Assembly: GCF_003171675.1 (NCBI RefSeq)
Contig: NZ_QFZQ01000002.1
Span: 248,001-312,000 of the forward strand
DNA length: 64,000 nt
Origin: Reichenbachiella versicolor
Lineage (GTDB): Bacteria; Bacteroidota; Bacteroidia; Cytophagales; Cyclobacteriaceae
Direction: 5' to 3'
Numbering within the stretch: position 1 is the first letter of the stretch; each line of letters starts with the position of its first letter. The notes below the pieces were generated by a model. The model did not search any database and was not told the DNA's origin. It was given only the letters and a program-made list of their open reading frames with translations. The position numbers and the translations under genes were made by a program. Below, one piece after another: positions 1 to 8,778 of this stretch.

Positions 1-1
1 A

Positions 2-1381
2 ATCGGAGACGGATACAATGACTACGAAATCAGAAAAGCTGGAAAGGCGGACAGGTTTTATGCATTTACTGAAAATGTAAAAAGAGAAAAAGTAATTGAA
101 GTCGCTGACTACGTTGCTGAGTCACTAGACGAAATTTTATATCATAACAATATGGAAGGCAAACTATCTTATCCAAAAAACAAGATCAAAGTTTTATTAC
201 TTGAAAACATTCACCCTAATGCTTCCAAAATAGTGGAAGAAGAAGGATACCAGCTTGAGATTCATTCGGCTGGAATGACTGAGGAGGAATTGTGTGAGAG
301 GATTAAAGATGTTTCCATTATTGGTATCAGATCAAAAACCAATATAACTAAGAAAGTTTTAGACAGTGCCGAAAGGTTAATGGCTATTGGAGCGTTTTGT
401 ATTGGAACAAATCAAATTGATTTAGCCGAAGCGACTAAGAAAGGTATAATTGTTTTCAACGCTCCATACAGCAATACCAGATCTGTGGTAGAACTTGCTA
501 TCGCAGAAATGATTCTTTTGATTAGAAATCTTCCTGACAAAATCTCTTCTATGCATTCAGGAAAGTGGAAAAAATCAGCTACTAATGCATTTGAAATTAG
601 AGGCAAAAAGCTTGGTATCATAGGATATGGCAATATTGGTAAACAACTTTCTATTCTTGCTGAATCTATGGGTATTCAAGTATACTACTATGATTTAGAT
701 GAAAAACTTGCAATAGGTAACGCTATCAAATGTAAATCTCTTGATGACCTACTATCTACAGTTGATATTATTTCTCTGCACGTGGATGGTAGAAAAACCA
801 ATAAAAATATCATAGGTAAAGCTGAGTTTGAAAAAATGAAAGATGGTATGATTTTCTTAAACTTATCAAGAGGTCATGTTGTAGATATTCAAGAACTAAA
901 GAAGAACATTGAATCTGGAAAGATAATTGGTACTGGAGTAGATGTTTTTCCAGAAGAACCATTGAGTAATAATCATGAATTCATATCTGAATTAAGAGGG
1001 TTACCGAATGTGATATTAACTCCTCATATTGGTGGATCAACTTTGGAAGCGCAAGAAAATATTGCAGAATTCGTACCGAATAAGATCATAGACTATATCA
1101 ATTCTGGTTCTACTCAAACAAGTGTTAATTTCCCTAATTTGACATTGCCTAAATTGGTAGATGCCCACAGATTTATTCATGTACATCAAAATCAACCGGG
1201 AGTGTTAGCAAAAATCACGAATACTCTAGCAAGTGGAAATATTAATGTGGTAGGTCAATATTTGAAAACTAATGAAGATATTGGATATGTAATAACTGAT
1301 ATCAATAAAGATTACGACAAAGATGTAATCAAAGAACTAAAAAAGATAGAAGGAACAATAAGATTCAGAGTTCTTTACTAA
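2..1381 (+). CDS. serA: SerB-SerA fusion (5' end outside window): phosphoserine phosphatase tail plus 3-phosphoglycerate dehydrogenase
   Basis: The reading frame is open from base 2 with no stop. The ATG at 152 is therefore probably internal. The first 50 codons read like the end of a HAD-type phosphoserine phosphatase: IGDGYND (HAD motif IV), then FTENVKR and an AD.V..SL.EIL tail. The rest is D-3-phosphoglycerate dehydrogenase, which oxidises 3-phosphoglycerate in the first step of serine synthesis. It shows the NAD-binding GYGNIG loop, the catalytic Arg in LSRGH, Glu in FPEEP and His in LTPHIGGS, and a C-terminal ACT domain (HQNQPGVLAKI) likely used for serine feedback. serC follows on the same strand, so the first, second and last pathway steps are adjacent. 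A translational restart at 152 would instead give a separate 409-residue SerA. Confidence 0.85.
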   Translation: MGDGYNDYEIRKAGKADRFYAFTENVKREKVIEVADYVAESLDEILYHNNMEGKLSYPKNKIKVLLLENIHPNASKIVEEEGYQLEIHSAGMTEEELCERIKDVSIIGIRSKTNITKKVLDSAERLMAIGAFCIGTNQIDLAEATKKGIIVFNAPYSNTRSVVELAIAEMILLIRNLPDKISSMHSGKWKKSATNAFEIRGKKLGIIGYGNIGKQLSILAESMGIQVYYYDLDEKLAIGNAIKCKSLDDLLSTVDIISLHVDGRKTNKNIIGKAEFEKMKDGMIFLNLSRGHVVDIQELKKNIESGKIIGTGVDVFPEEPLSNNHEFISELRGLPNVILTPHIGGSTLEAQENIAEFVPNKIIDYINSGSTQTSVNFPNLTLPKLVDAHRFIHVHQNQPGVLAKITNTLASGNINVVGQYLKTNEDIGYVITDINKDYDKDVIKELKKIEGTIRFRVLY

Positions 1382-1384
1382 AGT

Positions 1385-1410
1385 AAAAAATCCCGACCCA
1401 ATGGGTCGGG
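1385..1410 (-). terminator. Rho-independent terminator of the minus-strand ncRNA
   Basis: A perfect 8-bp GC-rich stem (1392-1399 with 1403-1410, loop AAT) is followed on the minus strand by a run of six T (1390-1385). The plus strand lacks a good U tract after the hairpin, so it mainly serves the minus-strand transcript. It could still weakly stop serA readthrough. Confidence 0.8.
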
Positions 1411-1557
1411 AATACTTTGAGACGGTTGTATAAACCTCTAATAGTAAAGATTTGAGCTATCCAAATGATTCGACAATCCCCGTGAGGGGCACGCTCTAGG
1501 CACCAGAGTCGCTCGTACGTTTTATAAGCATCAGGTTTATAACTATTGCTCAAAGCA
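1385..1557 (-). ncRNA. Structured small RNA, about 170 nt, possibly 6S-like
   Basis: There is no convincing ORF here, but a complete RNA gene can be read on the minus strand. It has a TAnnTTTG promoter word (1562-1569), then a 5' segment that pairs with the 3' end (1549-1555 with 1415-1421, and 1533-1540 with 1430-1437). Between these are hairpins such as CCCC-TCAC-GGGG, and a strong terminator closes the gene. A long closed rod with internal loops and about 170 nt suit a 6S RNA, which binds RNA polymerase in stationary phase. The family is inferred from shape and size only. A serC-linked cis element is less likely because the transcript points away from serC. Confidence 0.6.
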
Positions 1558-1561
1558 GTTA

Positions 1562-1569
1562 CAAAGATA
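1562..1569 (-). promoter_or_regulatory. Bacteroidota -7 promoter element of the ncRNA
   Basis: On the minus strand the bases read TATCTTTG, an exact match to the phylum consensus TAnnTTTG. It lies about 6 nt upstream of the start of the ncRNA closing stem. No clear -33 TTG box is visible. Confidence 0.5.
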
Positions 1570-1584
1570 TACCATTAGAGAAAC

Positions 1585-1599
1585 GGTACCATAGGTACC
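1585..1599. promoter_or_regulatory. GGTACC-ATA-GGTACC inverted repeat between ncRNA and serC
   Basis: Two copies of the self-complementary hexamer GGTACC are separated by three bases. They lie between the ncRNA promoter and the serC start. This could be an operator or a small hairpin in the serC leader. No regulator can be named. Confidence 0.3.
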
Positions 1600-1621
1600 A
1601 CGAAATATTAGAGATATTTAG

Positions 1622-2704
1622 ATGAAAAGAATTTTTTTCACTCCTGGCCCTTCAGAGTTATACTTTACCGTCGAGCAACATATTTCAAATGCGCTTAAAC
1701 AGGGTGTAGCCTCTATCAGCCATAGAAGTAAAGAATATGTAGCGATACAACAAGCTACAGAAGAAGCACTAAAAGAGCTTCTGAATATCCCTGAAGGATA
1801 TCATATTGGCTTTATGTCTTCGGCCACAGAAATATGGGCTAGATCAATTGAAAATTTAGTATCTACTAAGACATACCATTTTGTGAATGGTTCATTCTCA
1901 GAAAAATATTACAAAGCAGCAATTGCACAAGGTAAGGAAGCCATAGCTCAAAACGCTGAACTTGGTTCAAACAATGATATTACTACTGCGATCATTCCTG
2001 AAGGGACTGAGTTAATAACCTTAGCCCAAAACGAGACCAGTACTGGAGCATGGATTCCTATAGAAGCTATTGAAAAACTAAGAAACAACTATCCTGATAC
2101 TTTAATAGCCCTAGATGGTGTAAGCTCTCTACCTACAGCAGCAGTAGATATCAATAATGTTGATATGTTATACTTCTCGGTGCAAAAGTGTTTTGGTTTA
2201 CCCTCTGGTCTAGGAGTATGGATTTACAATGATAGATGTCTGGAAAAAGCAGAACAACTAAAGGCTACTGGCAAATTTCATGATACATATAATAGTATCC
2301 TGAATGTTCACAAGTTTGGCCTGAAGCATCAAACCAGTTGCACACCTAACGTAATGAATATTTATCTCTTAGGTAAAATAACTCAAGACATGGTAAATAA
2401 AGGAGTAGACCAAATTAGAAACGAGGCTAAATATAAGAGTGTTCTGATCTATGACTTATTTGAAAAACATGAGAAGTTATCTCCATTCGTAAAAGAAAAA
2501 CAATACAGGTCTCAAACTGTTGGTGTAGCTGAGGTAGAAAATGGAGCAACTGAATTGATGAATAAGTTAGCAGAAAAAGGACTAATTGTTGGAGGTGGAT
2601 ACAGTCAATTCAAAGGTCAACATATCCGAATAGCTAATTTTCCTACACACTCAAAAGAACAAATGGAAATGTTAGTTGACACCATAAACGACCTAGAGTT
2701 TTAA
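1622..2704 (+). CDS. serC: Phosphoserine aminotransferase SerC
   Basis: This is a class V PLP-dependent aminotransferase that converts 3-phosphohydroxypyruvate and glutamate to phosphoserine, the second serine step. The N-terminus FFTPGPSELY and SHRS motif are typical of the family. The PLP lysine is in YFSVQKCFGLPSG and the preceding ALDGVSS holds the cofactor-binding Asp. Its 360 residues match the usual length. It lies 240 bp after serA, separated by the minus-strand RNA, so it probably has its own promoter. The SerC assignment rather than alanine-glyoxylate aminotransferase rests mainly on the neighbouring serA. Confidence 0.88.
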   Translation: MKRIFFTPGPSELYFTVEQHISNALKQGVASISHRSKEYVAIQQATEEALKELLNIPEGYHIGFMSSATEIWARSIENLVSTKTYHFVNGSFSEKYYKAAIAQGKEAIAQNAELGSNNDITTAIIPEGTELITLAQNETSTGAWIPIEAIEKLRNNYPDTLIALDGVSSLPTAAVDINNVDMLYFSVQKCFGLPSGLGVWIYNDRCLEKAEQLKATGKFHDTYNSILNVHKFGLKHQTSCTPNVMNIYLLGKITQDMVNKGVDQIRNEAKYKSVLIYDLFEKHEKLSPFVKEKQYRSQTVGVAEVENGATELMNKLAEKGLIVGGGYSQFKGQHIRIANFPTHSKEQMEMLVDTINDLEF

Positions 2705-2721
2705 TCGAACAACATTACAAA

Positions 2722-3648
2722 ATGGATACTTTTGATAAAATACTAGTCTGTATTGATAACACAGATATTGATTCTGAAATTCTTACAGCCGCATCCTTGG
2801 TTAGTAAACTATCTGAGTCTAAGGAAGTACATTTTATATATGTCATCAAGGAAATAAACTTACCCGGAAGTGTATTGAAGGAATTTCCCAACATCATCAA
2901 TGATTCAATCAATGATCGTAAGAAAGAAATCCAAAGAAAGGTAGATCAGTACTTTTTTAATGACGATACAAAAATCACTCTTAAAGTTTTCCCTGGTAGT
3001 ATCACCAAATCCATATTAAGATATAGTGCTGAGATGGATGCTGATCTGATTGTGATGGGTAGAAAAAATGAAGTCAAAGGTGGCGGCATTAGTATTAACA
3101 GAATTGCGAGACGAGCAGCTTGTTCATTACTTATTCTCCCTTCTGGTTATGATCCAAATCTCAAGAAACTTTTAGTCCCAGTTGACTTCTCAGATGGAGC
3201 TTTGGTTTCCTTAAATCAAACACTTCATCTCGCTGAAAAGTCTGAGCAAAAAATTAAAGTCGTAGCTCAAAACGTGTATCAGGTCCCATCAGGATATCAT
3301 TACACAGGTAAAAGCTACAAGGAATTTGCCAAATACATGCTCGAAAAAGTATCTAAAGATTTCGACAAATTCTTAAAGAAAGTGAAGCCCACAAACATCA
3401 CTATTAAGCCTATTCATACACTGGATCGATTCGATAATGTAATAGATCAAATCTACAGTACAGCTAAAAAAATAAAAGCTGGAGGAATTGTCATAGGAGC
3501 AAAAGGTAGAACTAAGTCCACCTCACTATTTATTAGTAGCAAAGCCGAAAGGATGATTGCACTAGACAGTGAACTGCCTCTCATGGTCATAAGACCTAAG
3601 GGTGAAAGTGAAAAAGAGGGAATTCTAGAATACTTACGTAAACTATAA
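2722..3648 (+). CDS. Universal stress protein with two Usp domains
   Basis: The 308-residue cytoplasmic protein has tandem Usp (Rossmann-like) domains, about residues 1-145 and 150-305. Each domain starts with a KILVCID or KLLVPVDFS strand. Each ends with the nucleotide-binding loop region: VMGRKNEVKGGG in the first and VIGAKGRTKS plus LPLMVIRP in the second. Usp proteins bind ATP or other ligands and help stress survival; the specific role is unknown. The gene starts 17 bp after serC and probably shares its transcript. A strong hairpin follows it. Confidence 0.85.
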   Translation: MDTFDKILVCIDNTDIDSEILTAASLVSKLSESKEVHFIYVIKEINLPGSVLKEFPNIINDSINDRKKEIQRKVDQYFFNDDTKITLKVFPGSITKSILRYSAEMDADLIVMGRKNEVKGGGISINRIARRAACSLLILPSGYDPNLKKLLVPVDFSDGALVSLNQTLHLAEKSEQKIKVVAQNVYQVPSGYHYTGKSYKEFAKYMLEKVSKDFDKFLKKVKPTNITIKPIHTLDRFDNVIDQIYSTAKKIKAGGIVIGAKGRTKSTSLFISSKAERMIALDSELPLMVIRPKGESEKEGILEYLRKL

Positions 3649-3659
3649 AATTAGTTAGT

Positions 3660-3690
3660 AGCAACTGGATAAGTATTTTATCCAGTTGCT
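3660..3690. terminator. Bidirectional terminator between convergent genes
   Basis: A perfect 13-bp stem (3660-3672 with 3678-3690) with a 5-nt loop lies between the convergent usp gene and the TMEM220-like gene. On the plus strand a T-rich stretch follows after about 10 bases. Its position suggests it serves both strands. Confidence 0.6.
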
Positions 3691-3695
3691 ATGTT

Positions 3696-4052
3696 TCAGC
3701 TCTTTTTGTACAAGTAAAAAATAGCACCAGCTGCTATCCATAAACCTAGAAACTCTCTTGTTTCTTCTATGTAAGGTTTCTCATAAACCATTTCTCCAAT
3801 AATTTCATTTTTATTGGGCTGAACCAAATATTCTAAAAAGCCGGGAATGTAGAAAAGTGAAAAACCTAATAAGACTAACATTACTACCAAAGTCAATGAT
3901 TTATTTTTTAACCCAAAGATTCGAATCACAAATAAAATACTCACTAAAGTATACATAGCTACCCATTTAATTGGGTCAGGGTCATTTAACTGAACAATTG
4001 CGAATAAGGCAAATACGACAGCCAATACTCCATAAATTATCTTCTGCTTCAT
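3696..4052 (-). CDS. TMEM220-like four-helix membrane protein
   Basis: The 118-residue protein has about four hydrophobic helices: residues 4-21, 29-46, 52-70 and 101-115. The signature FAIVQLNDPDP followed by W in the first loop is typical of the transmembrane 220 family, whose biochemical role is unknown. It stands alone, convergent with the usp gene and 56 bp upstream of the isomerase gene end on the same strand. Confidence 0.65.
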   Translation of the reverse strand: MKQKIIYGVLAVVFALFAIVQLNDPDPIKWVAMYTLVSILFVIRIFGLKNKSLTLVVMLVLLGFSLFYIPGFLEYLVQPNKNEIIGEMVYEKPYIEETREFLGLWIAAGAIFYLYKKS

Positions 4053-4108
4053 GCCACGAATCTAACTACAAGGAGACTTAATCAACGATAAGCCTCCTAC
4101 AGTAATTT

Positions 4109-5170
4109 CTACTTTACACCTAAAATATCTCTTAGGTGCTTTTTATCAACTTCACCTCCCGCGAAATCATCAAAAGTTTTTTCTGTCACTTCAATGATGT
4201 GATCTTTAATAAAAGGAGCACCTTCAGTTGCTCCTTGTTCAGGAGACTTGATACAACACTCCCACTCAAGCACTGCCCATCCATCAAAACCATATTGACT
4301 TAGTTTGCTAAATATACTTTTGAAGTCAACTTGACCATCTCCTAATGAACGAAATCTTCCAGGTCTGTCAGCCCAGTCTTGATATCCTCCATATACTCCG
4401 GACTTACCTGTGGCATTGAATTCAGCATCCTTCACATGAAACATTCTAATGTACTCGTGATAAAAATCAATATATTGAAGGTAGTCCAACTGCTGAAGAA
4501 CAAAATGGCTCGGATCATAAAGAATCTTTACACTCTCATGATTACCGGTAGCTTTGAGGAATCGTTCAAAAGTAACTCCGTCATGCAAGTCTTCACCAGG
4601 GTGAATTTCATAACATACTTCTACCCCTTGATCTTTACAATGATCTAAAATCGGCATCCATCTATTGGCTAATTCTTTAAACCCTTCTTCTACCAAACCA
4701 GCAGGCCTTTGGGGCCACGGGTATACAGTATGAAATAATAAAGAACCTGAGAACGAAGCCATCACGTCTATCCCCATATGTCTACTAGCAGACGCTGTAG
4801 CCTTCATTTGATTTACCGCCCACTCTGTTCTAGCTTCTGGATTTCCATGAACACTCTCAGGAGCGAATCCATCAAACATACTATCATATGCTGGGTGAAC
4901 GGCTACTAATTGACCTTGTAAATGTGTAGCTAATTCTGACACTTCAAGCCCTGCTTCATTTACGATACCTTTAATATCATCACAATAGTCCTTACTCTGA
5001 CCTGCCTTCTCTATATCTATTACTCTAGAATCCCATGCAGGAAGTTGTACAGCTTTGTAACCCAATCCTGCTACCCATTCACATATATTTTTAAGATTAT
5101 TAAATGGAGATTCATCTCCCATGAACTGAGCAAGAAATATTGCAGGTCCTTTAATTGTCTTCATTTTCAA
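4109..5170 (-). CDS. Sugar phosphate isomerase/epimerase-like TIM-barrel protein
   Basis: The 353-residue protein belongs to the xylose isomerase-like (AP_endonuc_2) TIM-barrel superfamily. The expected metal ligands are visible: Glu in CYEIHPGED, Asp and His in YDPSHFVLQ, His in MFHVKDAEF and Glu in VLEWECC. No signal peptide is present, so it acts in the cytoplasm. It is the last gene of an operon with a Gfo/Idh/MocA oxidoreductase and an MFS transporter, a combination usual for degrading keto-sugars, inositols or rare sugars. The exact substrate cannot be read from the sequence. The start may be the second Met, two codons in. Confidence 0.8.
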   Translation of the reverse strand: MKMKTIKGPAIFLAQFMGDESPFNNLKNICEWVAGLGYKAVQLPAWDSRVIDIEKAGQSKDYCDDIKGIVNEAGLEVSELATHLQGQLVAVHPAYDSMFDGFAPESVHGNPEARTEWAVNQMKATASASRHMGIDVMASFSGSLLFHTVYPWPQRPAGLVEEGFKELANRWMPILDHCKDQGVEVCYEIHPGEDLHDGVTFERFLKATGNHESVKILYDPSHFVLQQLDYLQYIDFYHEYIRMFHVKDAEFNATGKSGVYGGYQDWADRPGRFRSLGDGQVDFKSIFSKLSQYGFDGWAVLEWECCIKSPEQGATEGAPFIKDHIIEVTEKTFDDFAGGEVDKKHLRDILGVK

Positions 5171-5228
5171 TTAGTTTTAAAATTCTAAGATTAGCAATCG
5201 TTAAGCCTTGAAAGCTTAAACCTATCCT

Positions 5229-6407
5229 CTAATACTTGGGTTCTACCCAAACGTTACCTTTCTCTGTAGACTCAACAACCGCGTCTACCAATGCCATACC
5301 ATGAACACCATCTTCTACACTTGGATAATCTAATACTGAATCATGATCATCACCAGCATAATCTGCTCTCACCGCATTGGCAAAATTTCTATAGATGTTG
5401 GCGAATGCTTCTAAATACCCTTCTGGATGTCCTCCAGGAGTTCGTAAATGCGCCAAAGCCTCTGGTAATAGATAACTGTGATTCCCTCCTGCTCTTAGTT
5501 TCTGAGCGGGTTCTCCATGCCATTTAACTAACAAAGAATTGTTATCCTCTTGTGTCCATTCAATTCCTCCTTTTTCACCATAGACTCTTACTTTGATTCC
5601 ATTTTCTTCACCAGCAGAAATTTGTGACGCAAAAAGTACCCCTGGTACACCTCCCTCTAACTCAAGTAAGACATTGGCATCATCATCGAGCAATCTTCCT
5701 TCAACCACAGTAGTGAGCTGAGAAAGCACTTTTGTGATTTTCAAACCACTAACGTACTCTGCCATATTCGCGGCATGCGTACCGATATCCCCATAACAAC
5801 CACTTTTACCACTCCGATTTGGATCTGTTCTCCAAGCAGCCTGTTTCTGATCTGAATCTTCAAGCTTATCAGTCAGCCAACCTTGTGGATACTCAACTGC
5901 TATTTTTTTTATTTTGCCCAGCTCACCATTTTTGATCATTGCCTTAGCCTGTTTGACCATAGGGTAACCAGTGTAAGTATGGGTTAATGCAAATGGCAAA
6001 CCTGTTTCCTCCACTAAGGCTTTTAGACTCAAGGCTTCATTCAAAGTAAAAGACAGTGGTTTATCGATTATAACTGGAAAACCATTTTCCAAGGCTGCCT
6101 TTGCAGGAGCATAGTGCATATGATTCGGTGTAACAATAGATACAATATCCATTCTTTCCCCTTCAGGTAAACTAGCTTCCATAGTCATCATTTCTTCGAA
6201 CGTAGCATAACATCTCTCTGGTGGAAGAAACAACTCTGCTCCAGAATCTATGCATTTTTTATGGTCGCTGCTGAATGCACCGCATACTAATTCTATCTGC
6301 CCATCCAAATTGGCAGCCATTCTGTGAACAGCTCCGATAAAGGCTCCTATGCCTCCACCAACCATTCCCATTCTAATTTTTCTATTCTTCATTTTATTTG
6401 TGACCAT
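5229..6407 (-). CDS. Gfo/Idh/MocA family NAD(P)-dependent sugar oxidoreductase
   Basis: The 392-residue protein has an N-terminal Rossmann fold with GMVGGGIGAFIGA. The DKP motif, here in IIDKPLSF, corresponds to the family EKP. The catalytic GDIGTHAANMAEY segment (Asp and His) is near residue 210. Such enzymes oxidise or reduce sugars at a ring carbon, often in 3-keto-sugar pathways. It lies between the MFS transporter gene (26 bp upstream) and the TIM-barrel isomerase gene (58 bp downstream). The internal Met at residue 6, just before KNRKIRMG, is an equally possible start. Confidence 0.85.
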   Translation of the reverse strand: MVTNKMKNRKIRMGMVGGGIGAFIGAVHRMAANLDGQIELVCGAFSSDHKKCIDSGAELFLPPERCYATFEEMMTMEASLPEGERMDIVSIVTPNHMHYAPAKAALENGFPVIIDKPLSFTLNEALSLKALVEETGLPFALTHTYTGYPMVKQAKAMIKNGELGKIKKIAVEYPQGWLTDKLEDSDQKQAAWRTDPNRSGKSGCYGDIGTHAANMAEYVSGLKITKVLSQLTTVVEGRLLDDDANVLLELEGGVPGVLFASQISAGEENGIKVRVYGEKGGIEWTQEDNNSLLVKWHGEPAQKLRAGGNHSYLLPEALAHLRTPGGHPEGYLEAFANIYRNFANAVRADYAGDDHDSVLDYPSVEDGVHGMALVDAVVESTEKGNVWVEPKY

Positions 6408-6433
6408 TAATTATGGCTAAATATTTATTCAAT

Positions 6434-7612
6434 TTAAACTGCTTGCACTTTACCTTTCTTTATCACAATACTCAGAGCACCAAATGCTACGATTAGAATA
6501 GCTGGGAGAACTGACATCAATCTCAAAGTATCGGCTCCTGTCATATCAGAATCCATAAAACTCCCCATGATCGGAAGAACAACCGATACAGATAACATTC
6601 CTGCTCCTCCCATAAGTGATAGTCCAAGTGCTCCGCTTTGAGGTATTTTCTCAGCTACAAAACTTAGCATTGTCGGCCAGAAATAGCACACTCCTATTGC
6701 AAAGACACCAGCTGAAACAAAAACCATAGTACCAGAAGTATAGCTCATCAGTATTAGACCTACGAATGAAAATATAGCAGAGAAGAAAAGCATTGAGGTT
6801 ATATTGATTCTATGGACAATCTCACCCGCAAATAGCCTTCCAAGAGCCATAATACCATTTACAAATGCCAAAATCAAAAGTGGTGCCACACCAGACTCTC
6901 CCAAAAGAGAAGATATCCTCTGACCTGTACCTAGTTCTGTAGCTGCTGTTAAAAACATACAGAGTAGGATTACTATAAATAGCGGTGAAAGACAGGCTTT
7001 GAACATATCCTTATTCGAAACTCCCAGATTTACTCGTTCTGTTTGTGGAAATTCTTGACCTACTATCATTATAGCATAGGCTGTCAATGGAATAAACAAT
7101 ACACTTACCAGTATCATCCAGTTGAGCCCGAGTAAATCCATTATTAAAAACCCTGCTACACTTCCTATAACTATTCCACCTGGAAACCAAACATGAAACC
7201 TGTTTAGCATTTTGGTCTTGTTATCAGGGAAAAGTGTCGCAATCAGCGGATTACATGCAGCTTCAACCATACCGTTTCCGATACCAATAAGAGTGGTGCC
7301 AGCAAATAATGTCCAAAAATCTCTAGCTATCAATGTAAGTACAATTCCTCCTAGGTGTCCTATTACTGCGAGATTTAAAATTCTTTTCATACCAAAATAG
7401 TCAACCAAAGGACCTCCTATGATCATAGCAAGGGTAAATCCCCAAAACGCAGGTCCAAAAGCAAAACCTATTTGCTCACTTGTAAGACCGTAATCTGTCA
7501 TAAATACTTCTTCTAATTTGGCTCTAATGGCAAAGGTCATTGCCGTCACCACGAGGGCAATGCAACTTGCATTGAACAACCTCGACTGGGATTGATTGGA
7601 TGTCATGTTCAC
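6434..7612 (-). CDS. MFS sugar transporter (fucose-permease-like)
   Basis: The 392-residue protein has about 12 hydrophobic helices and no signal peptide. A GG-P-L-DYFGMKR loop follows helix 2, as in MFS symporters. It is the first gene of the minus-strand operon with the oxidoreductase and isomerase, so it probably imports the sugar they process. It is divergent from the AraC regulator, and the shared region (7613-7733) probably carries both promoters. The closest described group by appearance is the FucP/sugar MFS clade. The substrate is unknown. Confidence 0.8.
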   Translation of the reverse strand: MNMTSNQSQSRLFNASCIALVVTAMTFAIRAKLEEVFMTDYGLTSEQIGFAFGPAFWGFTLAMIIGGPLVDYFGMKRILNLAVIGHLGGIVLTLIARDFWTLFAGTTLIGIGNGMVEAACNPLIATLFPDNKTKMLNRFHVWFPGGIVIGSVAGFLIMDLLGLNWMILVSVLFIPLTAYAIMIVGQEFPQTERVNLGVSNKDMFKACLSPLFIVILLCMFLTAATELGTGQRISSLLGESGVAPLLILAFVNGIMALGRLFAGEIVHRINITSMLFFSAIFSFVGLILMSYTSGTMVFVSAGVFAIGVCYFWPTMLSFVAEKIPQSGALGLSLMGGAGMLSVSVVLPIMGSFMDSDMTGADTLRLMSVLPAILIVAFGALSIVIKKGKVQAV

Positions 7613-7632
7613 AATTATTTATGTCTTATCAC

Positions 7633-7662
7633 TTTGTATAAAAACGAACACTCTTATCTTTA
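7633..7662 (+). promoter_or_regulatory. Possible promoter for the AraC regulator gene
   Basis: TTTG (7633-7636), an 18-base spacer and TATCTTTA (7655-7662) resemble the Bacteroidota -33/-7 pattern, with one mismatch in the last base. It is about 70 bp upstream of the chosen ATG at 7734. Confidence 0.3.
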
Positions 7663-7733
7663 CAGAGCTAAAACCGTTCTATACTCACTACAAATTAATA
7701 TTTCGAGTAAGTTTAACTGTTCATAATTTCACA

Positions 7734-8762
7734 ATGGATGATATTAAACAGAGTATCACGCCGTTCAAAGGCGAGAATGGATCTATATTCTATGCTGATA
7801 ATTGCGGGCCTTTAGTAGACGCTAGAGACAGAGGTATGGTAGAGTTTAAAGCATTAGGTAGACACTCTTATCCAGGAGATCGTCTTACTGAAGCAACTGA
7901 AGGCCTCAATACTATTGGGTATTGGAATGCTAATCGTGATCAAGATTGGGGACTTGACTGGCATCGAAATGAAGGTGTAGAGTTTCATTTATTGGAGTCT
8001 GGCAAAATGCCCTATGGGGTAGAAGGACAAGAAATGGAGCTTTCTGCTGGAGACTTTACAATAACTCGACCTTGGCAGCAACACAAAGTTGGAAACCCTG
8101 AGGTGGGTATCGGAAAATTCTATTGGATTATCATTGATGTAGGTGTCCGTCGCCCTCACCAAACTTGGGAATGGCCTGATTGGATTATGCTTTCTCAAGA
8201 GGATCTAGACAGACTTACATTATCTATTCGTCAAAACGAACAGCCAGTATGGAAAGCCACTCCAGAAATTAAAGATTGCTTTAAAAAAATCAACAAAACA
8301 TTAATTACTGACAACAGAGGTTCTTCATCATCCAAAATCCGTCTGTACATCAATGAATTATTGATTCTGATTCTTGAAATGTTTGATAGAGGTAAATTAA
8401 TACTTAATGAGTCACTTACTGACAGTATGAGGTCTGCCAAACAATTTATTGATGAGCTTAGCAATGACCCTGCTTACCCTTGGACAATAGAAGAAATGGC
8501 TGCTTCTTCAGGACTAGGAACGACGAGATTTACTCATCATTGCAAAACTCTCACCAACCTTACTCCGATGCAAGTACTTACTCAGAAACGATTGGAAAAA
8601 GCATGTCAAATGCTCAGAGAATCGGTTGATCTAAGTGCGTCTCAAATTGCCTATACTTGTGGATTTTCAACAAGTCAGTACTTTTCCACAGTTTTCAAAA
8701 AACACATGAAGATGTCTCCCCAATCTTACCGTACCAAATTTACTAATAGAGCGAGCGCTTAA
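7734..8762 (+). CDS. AraC-family transcriptional regulator with cupin sensor domain
   Basis: The 342-residue protein has an N-terminal cupin-like ligand-binding domain (about residues 60-140, with GVEFHLLESG and AGDFTITRPWQQHKVG). A C-terminal AraC double helix-turn-helix is at about 240-340 (AASSGLGTTRFTHHCK, then IAYTCGFSTSQYFSTVFKK). The start ATG at 7734 (MDDIKQS) was chosen because the longer frame would run into the start of the divergent MFS gene and encode an unrelated hydrophobic leader. It probably controls the adjacent sugar operon and the TonB-type gene 16 bp downstream. Confidence 0.85.
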   Translation: MDDIKQSITPFKGENGSIFYADNCGPLVDARDRGMVEFKALGRHSYPGDRLTEATEGLNTIGYWNANRDQDWGLDWHRNEGVEFHLLESGKMPYGVEGQEMELSAGDFTITRPWQQHKVGNPEVGIGKFYWIIIDVGVRRPHQTWEWPDWIMLSQEDLDRLTLSIRQNEQPVWKATPEIKDCFKKINKTLITDNRGSSSSKIRLYINELLILILEMFDRGKLILNESLTDSMRSAKQFIDELSNDPAYPWTIEEMAASSGLGTTRFTHHCKTLTNLTPMQVLTQKRLEKACQMLRESVDLSASQIAYTCGFSTSQYFSTVFKKHMKMSPQSYRTKFTNRASA

Positions 8763-8778
8763 TTGCCACAAAACAATT

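Noticed and set aside
152-154. ATG at 152 as the start of serA
   Set aside because: The frame is open and conserved upstream with a HAD phosphatase motif, so this Met is probably internal.
7596-7733. Longer AraC start at 7596
   Set aside because: It would overlap the divergent MFS start and add a hydrophobic leader unlike any AraC regulator. The ATG at 7734 fits the cupin domain.
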